NCBI RefSeq assembly: GCF_001949145.1
Contig: NW_019091416.1
Span: forward strand, 1,281,132 to 1,345,131
Length of the DNA stretch: 64,000 nt
Source of the DNA: Acanthaster planci
Taxonomy: Eukaryota > Echinodermata > Asteroidea > Valvatida > Acanthasteridae
Reading direction: 5' to 3'
Made by a program: the position numbers and the translations under genes. The notes below the pieces were generated by a model, which was not told the origin of the DNA, searched no databases, and worked only from the letters and a program-made list of their open reading frames with translations. Below are positions 21,201 through 32,487 of this stretch, in pieces; positions within the stretch are counted from its first letter, which is position 1, and every line of letters starts with the position of its first letter.

Positions 21201-24200
21201 GACTGAAAACCCAATCCACATTTAAACAGAATATAGTAAATACACAATAATTATAAATATTTCTGTACTGCTCATTTTTCAGAATTTGATGTTTTCATCA
21301 TTTTCATCAATCTTTTGAAGCCACATTATCTAAGTTAAAAGCAGTGCCTTCTGAACTTTCATTCAATGATTTGGACTAGGTATCATAAACCAAAAGATAA
21401 TAGACTACTGACTTGGAATTAGCCTTTGATCAAGGCGCCCGCAGAGAAATGGATAGTCGCTCAACCTCAGCAAGGAGCTGGAGGAGACTAGTTTAAGCAG
21501 CAAACCAACACACGCAGAAAGACTACACGACGAACCACACTCACGCCCGCACGCCTTTGGATTTCTGCTCCACGTAGCTTATGTTTTTCTTTACATTTGC
21601 TACCGTTTCAGTAGAAGACACGATATATGCATATGCATAAGTTTCCATCAATCAAAACGATCACCTCTGTCGTGCATGTAATAAATTATTCATCATTACA
21701 ATGGCGCGCGTATTCAACACAGCATCCTTTTTGGCAGTGGTGTAAGCTCCAGACTGTCTCTTCCAGAATTACCTAAAATATTCAGCACAGAAGCTTGGAA
21801 TTCCAATTGACAAACTGAAACCACAGCAAATGTTGGCCGTGAAGGCTGCTTGTTCTGGAGGGTCAAGACACACACGTATTTGTCAATCTTCTAACTTGAT
21901 ATGGCAGACGTTTCAAATACCAGGCCGCACTATTGTGCAGGGACTTCATAAACATAAGCAGCTTAGACATGCTCGGACTGCTTAGCCCCCAAAACACGAT
22001 TGGTCCAGAGAAATGTGAATAATACATAAGATATTAGCATTATTGAATAATTCAGATAACCACTGGAAACAAAGCTCCAAAGGTGCTTGCGGCGGAGCGC
22101 ACAGTCCACGACACCTACAGCTAGGCTACTGCATGTGCATGCATGGTTAATTCCAGGCTTGCATGCAGTTTGTCATGTGGTCTTGACTATCCATTTCCCA
22201 GCAGGCACCTAGATCAAAGGCTAACTTGGAGTGACTTCAACTAAAACACNAAGGCAAACATCCAAATGTGTGTGTCCTGCCTTCTTCCTCCCTATGCAGT
22301 GATCAGTTTGTTGACTCCGACAGTCTTCGCGTCTCCGACTGTTGGCATGGTCGGGAGACTGAGGGCTGTTAGGGTTAGGTACTGCTGGGGGCACGGTGCT
22401 AGGAATCAATCTTTCAGACTCCCGTGACTGCTTACCTCTGATATCTTTCCAAGTCTCAGCTGCCTTGGACGAGGAGTGGCCGGTCTTCTTAGTGGGTGAG
22501 GACAACACAGGGCTTAGGGGTGGGGAGGCTGGTCGGGGTGGGGGTTGTTGTTCCTCTGTTGATTTGTATGATTGAAAAGACATAAACTCTTGATGAGGAA
22601 AATTAACGTGGAGAAAAAACCCGACATGGCCGCTGCAGCCAATTTTTGCTTCAGGAAATCAAGCCAAAGTTTAAAAAATTGCTGATTCAAACTTTCAAAC
22701 AAGTTTTTAAACAGAATATGGTGTATACACAATGATTATTAATATTTCTGTACTGCTCGTTTTTCAGAATTTGACTTTTTCATCCTTTTCAACAATCTCT
22801 TGAAGCCACATAATCTCAGTTGAAAGCAGTGCCTTCTGAAGTTTCATTCAATGAGTTGGACTAGGTATCATAAACCAAAAGATAATAGACTACTGACTTG
22901 GAATTAGCCTTTGATCAAGGTGCCCGCGGAGAAATGGATAGTTGCTCAAGAGCGAGGAGCTGGAGGAGACTAGTTTAAGCACCAAACCAACACACGAAGA
23001 AAGACTACACGAGGAACCACACGCACGCCCACACACCTTTGGAGTTCTGCTCCACGTAGCTTATGTTTTTCTTTACATTTGCTACCGTTTCGATAGTAGA
23101 CACGATATATGCATATGCATAGGTTTCCACCAATCAAAACGATCACCTCTGTCGTGAATGTAATAAATTATTCATCATTACAATGGCGCGCGTATTCAAC
23201 ACGGCATCCTTTCCGGCAGTGGTGTAAGCTCCAGACTGTCTCTTCCAGAATTGCCTCAAATATGCAGCACCGAATGTGAATAATACATAAGATATTAGCA
23301 TATTGAATAATTCAGATAACCACTGGAAACAAAGCTTCAAAGGTGCTTGCGGCAGCACGCACAGTCCACGACACCAACAGCTAGGCTACTGCATGTGCAT
23401 GCATGGTTAATTCCAGGCTTGCATGCAATTCATCCTGTGGTCTTGACTATCCATTTCGCCCCTGGTGCCTTGATCAAAGGCTAACTTGGAGTGACTTCAA
23501 CTAAAACATATTTTGAAACACATTTTTCCAAACAGGAGAATGTCAAAATTTCTGGCATTCTGTTTCCAACAACTTGAACCAAATGCAGTGAAAAAACTGC
23601 TACCACCATTGGATGGCCATGGTGCATTCAACAGGTGAATCTTTCAAGGAGAAAGCACTGTTCAGCGACATTAAAATGCAATCTCATCTGCAGACTGGAC
23701 ACACATTACACACATATCATATAAAGAGTTTCCAAAAAATTGTGCATTTTCACAGCTCGGTTAAATTCAACCACAGACACCAAAGGCAGAAAGTGACCAA
23801 CCTACCTTCGCTTGGCATGATGGCATCCTGGCCACCTGGCTCAAATCCTTCCTTTGCCCATCCAATCATGTCTGTGCACAGCTCGTAGAATTTCTGCCAG
23901 GCTGGGTTTGAGTGCCGGCTGTGCTTGGGTACCTCGGTCCTGTATTGGGCCGGATCATTGGAGTAGGTCTTGCCTGCACGTGTGGATGCCAACTTTATTT
24001 GGAAAGACGGCAATTGACATTGGCCATAAAATCAATTTGTCAAATGAGAATATATTAAACAAAACACATACTGACAGTTGGTTGGTAAATTGTTTTCAAG
24101 TCTCAGAAAACCAAGCAAAAGTTAAGAAATATTGACAAGGATCGCTGAACGAGTAGGATGCTTTTATGGTCCTATGGTAATCTCCAACTCTTTTATCATC

Positions 24201-27200
24201 ACACAATTCAAATCTCCAGATATCAAAGGCGAGGTCTACAGTAATGAAAGAAGTTTAAACTTTTCCATATTTACGCATGCTCAGCCTTGAAGCAACACAA
24301 GCTGCATGCTCCACCATATCAAACTCAACAAACTCACTTACCTGCAGGGCTTGAAAGACGGCTCGCCTGTAAAGCGCAGTGTGCAAGAAAGTGGACTGCG
24401 AGAAGTGAGCAGAGAACTGGACAAAGGGAATCACTTGGTTGAGGTTCACCTGAGGGGAAAGAAACAGCCAAACAAAGCTTCTGTGAACATGAAAATCGTG
24501 TATAAATGGCTAATTACAGTTAACACCAGCCGCATGTACATGTACCCTTTCTGAAGAAACCATCAGACTTGTTTGGTAACAAATGCGTCAGAAGGCCAAA
24601 GTGAACTATTAGATGGATTGCTGGTTTGAAACGAACACAAAGTACGTTATAAATTGATACACCTTAGAACTCTGCGGGCTATTCTATTTGTGGAATGTGG
24701 ATTTCTGAAATCCTTCTTCACGGGCCGAGTTCAAAACGCGTTTGATGGAAAACAAACAGTGTTCAAGTGTTTTGACTCGGTACATTACACAATCAGCAAA
24801 AAACTACACCTGGGCAAAGTTTTACGGCCAAACAGTTTGCATTTACCTTGGAGAATTTGTTATCTCCAAACCATTTGATCCAGCATGCATCGCTGGCTGC
24901 TGCATCCCTGCCACAGGTGTGGTGGTGGACCACCGTGCCAGGCCACCAGTTGAAGCCTTTCATCTTACCCCAGACCAGCTGGCCATATCGGTACTTGTCT
25001 TGAAGAGGACGACTCGGGCAAGGGCTGGAAATCTGTAGGATTGGTGGGGGGAACAATATCTGGTTCGTATAAGTGTGATGTCACTTCAATTTAAACAGTG
25101 CCCACTGCACATAGAGTTACACGGAACCATGGAACCGGAAGTTAACACACAACTTATAGGCCTAGTGTTCCTCCAATGGGAGCCTGAAATCAGTGGTGTG
25201 TCCACGTGTTTGACAAAGTCACTTACAATCCAGATAAAAATGTAAGAAACACCAAGTTGATACTTTCTGAAGACAAAAACATTACCCAAGCACCGTCACT
25301 TACTGTTAAAAATATTTCTCACAACAGTGTTTTTCTCTGAATTTTCTCTAAGAAACTTTTAAAATTCGACATTGATGCAACCCATCAATTTTGGCACACT
25401 CTTAGATTAGTTCAAAAGCATTGTTTTCGTTTTGTGTATCAATCTTACTTGGGCAGCCGTTGGCTTGCTCGATTCGTCTTCTTCACTTGACTTTGGGGCA
25501 GGATCAGGGCCCTCATCAATCAACTTCATCTTCTTGGACGGAGGAGGCTAACAAAGGAAGGTGACAGAATTAACTTGATAAAGGTCTGAAGTACCAGATA
25601 CTTAATAAAATATGATCAATGAGTGATTGATTTGTCGGCTCTCTATAAACGTGCATAATAGGTTTTAGAATCAAACAAAGACATTACTTACAAGCTATCA
25701 AGCCACGGCATACAGTGTTAGAAAACAATTGTTATCGTGTATGCTCGTGGACTGGAGCTCTTTCGGCCAGTGTTGTATTCGAGTCCATCACAAGTCCCTG
25801 CAATTCCCTACCATCAGTCCATCACAAGTCCATCACAAGTCATTCAGTCTTAAGCCAATTCACAAGCTACTTAAATGAACCGCAACAAAAGTATTCTTTT
25901 GTCACTGTTCACCCTGTTTCTTATGACTAGCCTTGTGAAGGGCCTTTTGACTGGACTTGTCAGTGATGGACTCGAATACAACACTGCTCTGAGCAAATAA
26001 CTTGTGAAGAAACACACCTTGTTCTGGAGGATTTTGTTCAGTATTTTATCACAAGCTCACCTTCAATACATCCCTAAATGGCATTTTCTGCTGCAAGAGG
26101 TGAGACTTCTCCTTGCTGGCTTTACTGGGACTCTGAAATGGCTCACTGTTCTTTTTAGGAGACTAAAGACAAAACAAAAAATTTTGAAATTCTACAAGAC
26201 GGTACAAACTTAATCCTTTGCACAATACTGTCATCTTGTGCCCAGACAGGGCTGTAATCTAAACTTCTGTATATTGTTAAAAATATACATCCAGCAGACA
26301 CAGAATTTGAGAATGAACTTTAGAAAGGCAGTTTCCAGAGTTCTGCAGGTGTATTATTGCAAGTCTAGGGCTATTATGTCTTGTTTTGGCAATCAAGGCA
26401 GTAAGTACAAATCATCCTAACTAAGTACCTGCACAACACCACTAATAAGGAGGACCACTTTATATGTTGTGACTTGTGAAAAAAAACAACATCTCTAATA
26501 ATATCGTCGATTCACAATAGTGCCCCTTCAAGAGTCTGCAACGCAATGACCAATCACAGTGCGCAAAATCTGTTGACCCTTTCCAAACCCGCATTAGGTC
26601 AACAGATTCTGCGCATTGTGATTGGTCAACGCATTGCAAACTCTTGGAGTAGCTCTATTGTGAATTGCTCGTATTATGTGAAAATTACAAAGTTTGAGAG
26701 TAGGTCAAGAAACATTCATATTGGAAAGGTTCTTAGACAATGTAAGTAAGTCTCTCATCCATTAGCTACTGCAAACCTGTTTCTTCTTCTCAGTCTCTGG
26801 TTTCTTCAAGGACTTTGGAGTTTCTCCTGCCTGAAACTTGGTGACCACAGCCGGTTTCTGTCTCAGGCTTTCTTCCCAACCACTTTGACCTCTCACTCGA
26901 CCCTGAGTGGAAAAAAACAAAGTTTTACTTAAGCCTACATGTTCATAATTTTTGTTTTGTCAAATCCACAGTGCTGGGGCAGAGTGGGGCAGAACAGAGA
27001 GGAATGTTTCAAACAAAACTCTAACAAGATTCTTCATACCTGATGCAAATCAATGGTCAAAGAAACACGAAAACACTCCAAGTCTTTAAGAATAACCTTT
27101 TCCCTTTCTTTTCAAACTTCCATTCTGCAAATGCGTAACAAAAACCCTGTAGACTGAGCATAAAAACAATTTGGCCAGCTTCCAAATCTGCACTGCTTAC

Positions 27201-30200
27201 CTCCTGTGAGTCAGTTCGCTTTCTTTTTCTGGTAATCAAGCCCTTTTCTCCACTCACCAGATCCCTTTCTTCTTGAGCTGAGGGGTGGGGACATTAATTC
27301 AAATGACTGCATTGTTTTGAATCGAAAGCTGAGTTGTTTGGGAAAATTAAAGGCCAGACACTGGAGTAATGACATTATGTTCTTATACAGCCAAAAGGAA
27401 CAAAGGAATTACAGAAAGCTTAAGGTATTAACAAAAGATTACTGTTCTCTACAATTTGTTATTCAGCACACACAAATAAAAATCCAAAGTTTAATCAGAA
27501 TCAGCACTAGCTTACTCATTTGAGAGAGGAGCTGTTGGCCCTCCTGGTTAAGCCTGCCTTCTTTTGCTTGAGGTTCACCTGGAGCTTTGATCAGACTCTG
27601 TTGACTTAACCATCGTTGTTTCTTTTCTGCAGGAGTTTTTATCTTCCTGGGTGCTGCTTCTGGTTCCTTCAGCTCTGGAGTGCACTGTGTCTCATCGTTA
27701 ACAAGTGTTTCCACGGAAACACTGCTGTCTGTCTTCTTTGTATCGTCCTTGGAGCTGTCCTCTGTCTTGACTTCTGCCATTGGTGATGATCGTCTCTCTG
27801 GGACTGCTGCTGCCAGCTCAGTGCTCGCCTCTTCTTCGGTGTCTGAAGGAATCTGTATGCTGCTCCTTGCATCTGCAGATTGGTACTTGCTTGTTACCTT
27901 GGCAACATTCCCATCACTGTGTCTCTGGCTAAGGGTGGAACTGGCATTCTCTGTTGACTCTTCCGGGTCCTGTGAGGTCATCTGGGAGCTTAGCCAAGAT
28001 TTTCCCACTTGGAAATAGGATGATGGCATACACATGTTTTCCTGATTGTTTCTAGATCTGCCTCTTGTGCTTGAGGGTGTTTGGTTCATCGTCTGAGCCT
28101 GGCTCTCCCTGCTGCTGTGTGGGTGGACTGAGGCGAGGACAGGAATAATGGGGGAGTCTACTTGAGGTGAATTATTCTCTGTGGGCCCTTCATGAAGGTG
28201 GGAGAGCCCTGGAAGGCAATTCCCCGAAATTAAGATGCCGTCCCCATCTTCCACAGACTCATCCACGGTAGATGTATTGACGTCATTCTCAGGTTTACGA
28301 TCCACATCTTCACCTTGACGCAGAGAGGTGATTCCCTTAGGCATAAAGTCTGGATTATTGACAGCCACATTATGCCGAACTTGTAGTGACTGTTGACAGT
28401 CCTTATCCTCTGAGATGACTTCATCCAGTTCATTTGGTGATGACTTCCTTCTTTCGTCGTCATCTTCGAGGAGAGGGATGTCCTCTATGGCAGCCACCAC
28501 TGACAAATTCCAAAGATTCTCATCAAGAGTTTCCTGTGTTTTCTTGGTCACTGGATTGATGGTATTCTTGCTTGCATAACGGGTATTTTCAATCCTTGGA
28601 GAAGCGCCGTCATTGTCACTGCCTCGATAACAGAGGGCCGTATAAGAGAGAGCCGACACACGGTCTTGTTCACTGGAGTCGTTGGCACGACTGACTGAAA
28701 CTACTTTGGGGGCTTTTGACCCAACAATGACAGGGGCCTCCCTGTTGCCTTCATGTTGCTCTTCATCTTGACGTCTGACTTCGGGCATGATGTTCTTGGC
28801 TGGACTTCTATTCCCAAGCTTCCTGATGAAGCCCACAGGCTGTGATACTTGATTATGTGGACTGAGAGACACAGGTTCTTTCATTCTGTGAACCTCAACC
28901 GAAATCCGACGACTGAAAGGACCAAAACCTTTGATCTTATCCACTGGGGTCGAGGTGAATGGGTGAATACCAACCAAACTCAGCTGCTCTCCATGGTCAT
29001 TGTTTGTACCTCTGAGGGGCTGAGGACAACACTTTCTCGCAGTCTGTCGTAATTTTATCCCCCGCTGGGTGGTAATGACTCTTCCTAAACTCCTAGAAAG
29101 ACCCCCTTGCATTAATGCAGTTGTGCTGCTCTCTGCACTTTCAGTCAGGGCTTCTCTCACCTCTAATTCTGAAGTGCTGCTCGGTTGATGCATTGAGGTC
29201 TCATTTGTTACAAAATTCTTCCTGCTGTCCTCGTAATTTCCAGGTGTATGTCTTGAGGACCGAGACCTCTGTCGTGTCCTCCTTTGGTGGGAAGGGGAGA
29301 CCCTTTTCTTTCTAAGTACATGGCCCCTCTGCTCAGGAGTTGGTTGTCCTGTCATTTTTGGCTTTGCTGGTGGGAGGATGTCTTCCATCTCGCAGTGAGA
29401 CCCACTAGGCAGCACTGGTGAGGACTCCCCATCAGCATTCAGAGGTTGAATTTTCTGAAGCTCAAAGCCTGTCTCACTGGCCAGAAGATCAAGTTCTATT
29501 CTTTCACCTTTCAGAGAGCTGTCATCCTCTGTCCTGGGTGACATAGTTGCTGGTTCCACGGATGTTTTGTCTTGACAAAAACTTGGAGACTTGGGGTTAT
29601 CTACGGTAGTCGTTTCTCCCTTGACTCCTGAGAGAACATCTTCAGATCTCTGCGCCAGAGCAGCTTCATGGTGACAGTCTTGTGTGGTGTTACCTTCTTT
29701 GCCATTTCTACGAATGCTCCTGGCAAGTCTCGTCCTGGATGAGATAAAAGCACCATCATCTTGGACCATTACGGAGCTTCTGTCTCGAGTTGTAGGACTT
29801 TGCATCCTCCCAGCACCAGCCTGAGGACCCCCTGCCTCTTTGATCTTCTTGGAAGCATCTCCTGTCAGCTCCGTCGCGGAAAATATGCCCTTACTGGCTC
29901 TCCTTCTGGTTTGACGTCTTCTCATTGACGCACTCTCAGAGCCCTGATCTTGGCTCTCCCTTCTGTGTGCCTGGGGCACATCATGCTTGCTTCTTGGCTT
30001 TTCCTTGAGAGTCGTTGCTTTTTCCTCATCGGTGGTTGTCTCAGTGTTGGAGGACTTTCCCTGTTTTGAGGGAAAATGGCCTTCTTTCTTTGGCTGCTGT
30101 GATCTTACTTGTCTCACAGTTGACTGTTTGTATTGCCCCGTCTTGCTGAGATTTTTCTGATGTCAAAATTTTTTTTAAATCCGCATAGACAGACATGAAT

Positions 30201-32487
30201 AGTTTACAGACATTCATATTCTTGAATAGTCATTTTGGGGATGAGTAAAATAAAAAAAAATCACCAGAAACAGACAAAAAGCTCACAATCTTATGAGTAC
30301 ATAAAGTGTCATGTGTACAAGACTAAATTTAATTCTTGTACTGTTAACAAGGGCAGACTGATCAACTTACAAAAAAAACTGACTGGCCAACAGATCGTGT
30401 TGGACCCTATGTCTATTCAGTCCATAATCACACTTGTGAAATGCAAGCACAAATGCACGAAGATTACTGTTGCTTTTCTCTGACCAGATATTTGCAATGA
30501 ATACAGCAACTGTTTTTTTTTTTATTAAAAATGCCTCATTTACAGAATACAAATGAGAATAAAGCATTTCTCTCACAAACATGGATGAAGAATGACGTTT
30601 ATTTATCCTCGATAGGAAACACTTCAGCACTAACACATTTAGGGTCATATAGTGACTACTTAATTTTTTGGAGGCTTGCAGTTTGTTCCTTGTTTTCAGA
30701 GTTGAAAAACAGTATTCTGATTTATTAAACAAGCTTATTTCTTTCTCTCCTCCTGGAAAGAGAACGGATGGAAGCAAGTTGGGGTGCCTAAAAGTAATTA
30801 TCTTGGGAACTTGCTCTGAAGGATGCTGTATTTCAAATCAGGTTTTTTTTATTATTTACAAGATAGGAGATACCTTTAATTCATTGAGGAAAGCCTTCCC
30901 GTGAACAACCTCAATGTACCGATCTAAGTTCTTCCGCTTAAACACGTTCCATTTGTGGTACACCCTCAGGAGGCTCTGTTAACAAAAACACAAATAACTT
31001 TTGAATTATCCAAAAAGCATCTGACAAAATTACTGTTAAAAAGCATACTTGCATGGTTTAAAGGTGGTTGCTGGACTGAAATCCCTGTGAAAATGTTCTT
31101 TCTGGCAAGCTGTCCTGTTGAAGAAAACAATAGAAGACCATTTCCAACGTGTCTAAAAATGCATTTTTGAAAAATAGCCACTAAAAGTGAGCGCAAGTGT
31201 TGACACGACACAAATGTGCATACGGTTACTACAAAGCACTGGTTTAGCGCATGATATCACATAGCTGCATGCAACTGAACATGAGAACATATCCCAGGCG
31301 CTGAATTCAGGCACAATTCAAAACATGACTCGGCAACTTTTGTTCTGAAATCCTTGAATATTGTTTTGATCAGAATAGACCGTGTTGACAGATCTGAAAC
31401 TTCACAAGGTTTGTTCTTGGGTACCCTTCTTTAAATTTGGAGTAAGTTTGTTGGCTCAAACGAAAACGTGCACGATGCACAAATGACATATGGTATGATG
31501 GAGTGTGTTTTTAAATTAAATCAAGTTACAAATGCAAATTAAGAACGTCCTTGTGTATTTAAAATCAAGAACTAATTTTGCTTGGGGGGGAGGGTAAGCC
31601 AATTTTGTTCAGAGGGCCAAAAATTGAATATTTTCTCATGCAACTTTTTATGGCCTTTTTCTCAAGAGTTGGGATACATTTTAGGTTTTTTTACATGCTT
31701 TTTACAAAAGGGAAACAATACACCTTTCTCTCCAAAGTAACACTGCTTCTTAGGGGGAGGGGGTGGTCCCAGTTGCCCCCCCCTCCCATAGACCCGCCCT
31801 TTTTAGGACATCTATCATATTGCAACTACCACTGTTCATCAGGCAGAAATAGCCAATAATTCTTAGACCCATCTCATCTCACTGGGAAAAACCAACTCAA
31901 TTCTGCCAGGTGGTCACATGGCCTCATACTTTTTTCAAACCATTTACAGCACGCTTGTGTGCAAAGGAGAAAAGAACAACTTCGGTGTCATGAAATTAAG
32001 TCGAAAATGGTGGCGTCCACAATTTGGGCACAAATTCAACAGCATGTTCCCTTTTAAATCTGGAGTACTTAAATATCTCACATGATCACACACAATTCCA
32101 AACGAACACGCAAGAATCTCTTTAAAGTTGATAAATTCCGATATATATCATAAGTACTTCCCATTTACCAACTACACATTTGTAAGAACAAACAATTTTT
32201 TGTGCAATGTAAAAGAACTAATTGTGCACTTCAAAGAAAGTGGAAAATTAGATCAAAATAGAACTTCATTGGAACATTGTAGTGGGTACATATTCTACAG
32301 AGCTATGAACAGGGATGATAAAGAGCTTTATGACATTTCAGTTTATACTGTGACAACTGAGGCAAAAATATTGAATTAGAAAGGCACTGAAGGGGAAAAA
32401 TCAAAGTGCAACACAATTAAGGGCCGTGCCGTGTACTGTAAGAGTACACAAACAATAAATCAAAGACTTTACCTTTGCTTCTTGCAT
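13826..32487 (-). CDS. DNMT3: De novo DNA methyltransferase DNMT3 (about 1,695 aa; N-terminus tentative)
   Basis: DNMT3 enzymes place 5-methylcytosine on unmethylated CpG using S-adenosylmethionine, in the nucleus. Minus-strand exons: 32487-32473 (tentative ATG), 30975-30874, 30156-27516, 27277-27201, 26902-26777, 26162-26061, 25547-25449, 25032-24847, 24449-24342, 23992-23806, 22555-22436 (or its duplicate 21028-20909), 20399-20355, 19627-19548, 19149-19102, 18632-18513, 18373-18160, 17792-17647, 17221-17131, 15947-15799, 15530-15445, 15198-15123, 14643-14525, 13976-13826 (TAG). All junctions are phase-consistent. The order is a disordered N-terminus (about 900 residues), PWWP, cysteine-rich ADD, then methyltransferase with [30 protein letters not shown] and [10 protein letters not shown]. 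It is about twice the length of human DNMT3A (912 aa), almost all due to one exon. The first coding exon is the weakest part; the remainder is secure. Confidence 0.93.
16487..17079. mobile_element. TTAA-type MITE (copy 1) in a DNMT3 intron
   Basis: GGGTTAACCACTTGCTTCC at 16484 and GGCAGCAAGTGGTTGAG ending near 17080 are inverted ends (CAACCACTTGC). TTAA at the left (16487-16490) is answered by a mutated TTGA at 17076-17079. The right half is about 75-80% alike by eye to 60660-60938 (shared GTCCCTGGTGGTAATCCGCT, GGTATACTGTT and GGTCTTTTGTTCC). No transposase is present. Confidence 0.7.
18160..19627 (-). other. DNMT3: DNMT3 ADD zinc-finger domain exons
   Basis: Exons 19627-19548, 19149-19102, 18632-18513 and the first part of 18373-18160 give the ADD order: a GATA-like finger (DICIGCGS ... 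GGLCEVCR), the linker VYDEDGYQ, a PHD-like finger ([14 protein letters not shown] ... [13 protein letters not shown]) and the WKCFMC end. In vertebrates ADD binds unmodified H3K4 and autoinhibits the catalytic domain. The final exon continues directly into catalytic motif I. Confidence 0.95.
20627..20713. other. Assembly gap (87 n)
   Basis: A run of n lies in the DNMT3 intron next to the duplicated block. Continuous frames drawn through it are meaningless. Confidence 0.99.
20909..21028 (-). other. DNMT3: Duplicate of DNMT3 pre-ADD exon (copy A)
   Basis: This 120-nt exon has an intact acceptor and donor and is open in the same phase (1 to 1) as 22555-22436. It encodes [20 protein letters not shown] and then AAETWKDIR, differing from the other copy at synonymous or minor positions. 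Because the phase is symmetrical, both copies could be spliced in series, adding 40 residues. An assembly duplicate is more likely. Confidence 0.8.
21411..22232. mobile_element. TIR element within copy A (second copy at 22895-23490)
   Basis: TAGCCTTTGATCAAGG ... GAAATGGATAGT at 21419-21457 is mirrored by ACTATCCATTT ... AGATCAAAGGCTAA at 22187-22224. The same pair bounds 22897-23485 in copy B. The termini are about 50 bp long. Apart from the decayed helicase-like stretch in copy A there is no coding content. Confidence 0.55.
22251..23509. repeat. Tandem duplication, copy B
   Basis: The second copy of the duplicated block starts directly after the single n at 22250 and ends at CTTCAACTAAAACA, where unique sequence resumes. 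Copy B carries DNMT3 exon 22555-22436. Divergence from copy A is about a few percent plus indels, typical of two haplotypes of a polymorphic marine animal. Confidence 0.85.
24847..25032 (-). other. DNMT3: DNMT3 PWWP-domain exon
   Basis: The exon encodes [20 protein letters not shown] and, after a short insert, [12 protein letters not shown]. This is the canonical PWWP module that in vertebrate DNMT3A/B reads H3K36 di- and trimethylation. The next exon, 24449-24342 ([20 protein letters not shown]), completes its helical part, and 23992-23806 carries the AGKTY segment. Confidence 0.95.
25768..25986. mobile_element. Compact TIR element, CAGTGTTGTATTCGAGTCC ends
   Basis: Inverted termini of about 30-40 bp (CAGTGTTGTATTCGAGTCCA at the left, GGACTCGAATACAACACTG at the right) enclose 219 bp with internal repeats of CCATCACAAGTCC. 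It lies in a DNMT3 intron, in the same family as 6780-7373. Confidence 0.65.
26496..26677. mobile_element. Fold-back MITE with ~80-bp arms
   Basis: Arms at about 26496-26578 and 26597-26677 are about 85-90% complementary (GATTCACAATAG ... GTCAACAGATT), with a loop of about 18 nt. The whole element could fold into one long hairpin in an intron of DNMT3 pre-mRNA. It has no coding content. Confidence 0.7.
27516..30156 (-). other. DNMT3: DNMT3 giant exon: low-complexity N-terminal region (880 codons)
   Basis: A single 2,641-nt open exon starts after TTTTGACATCAG and ends at ATGA|GTAAG. The protein is rich in S, T, E, Q, R and K with no recognisable fold. Basic patches that could act as nuclear localisation signals include [13 protein letters not shown], and [21 protein letters not shown] more ordered-looking patch, [18 protein letters not shown], lies near the last third. 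The frame enters in phase 0 from exon 30975-30874 and leaves in phase 1 into 27277-27201, so it belongs to the DNMT3 transcript on phase grounds. Confidence 0.85.
30874..30975 (-). other. DNMT3: DNMT3 upstream coding exon (34 codons)
   Basis: It is bounded by GTTAACAG and GTATCT and reads [19 protein letters not shown] followed by [15 protein letters not shown]. It is in phase 0 at both ends and joins the giant exon in frame. The aromatic and basic composition is far more protein-like than the flanking intron. I do not recognise a domain. A preceding ATG exon at 32487-32473 (MQEAK, donor GTAAAG) is in phase but very short. Confidence 0.7.

Larger units (their letters stand above)
20720..22249. 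repeat. Tandem duplication, copy A
   Basis: It begins just right of the 87-base gap and ends immediately before a single n. It matches copy B (22251-23509) over nearly its full length with scattered substitutions. It contains the duplicate DNMT3 exon 21028-20909. It differs from B by a replaced stretch at about 21060-21225 and by an extra stretch of about 225 bp at about 21790-22012. The latter is read on the plus strand as decayed protein-like sequence ([19 protein letters not shown]). Confidence 0.85.
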
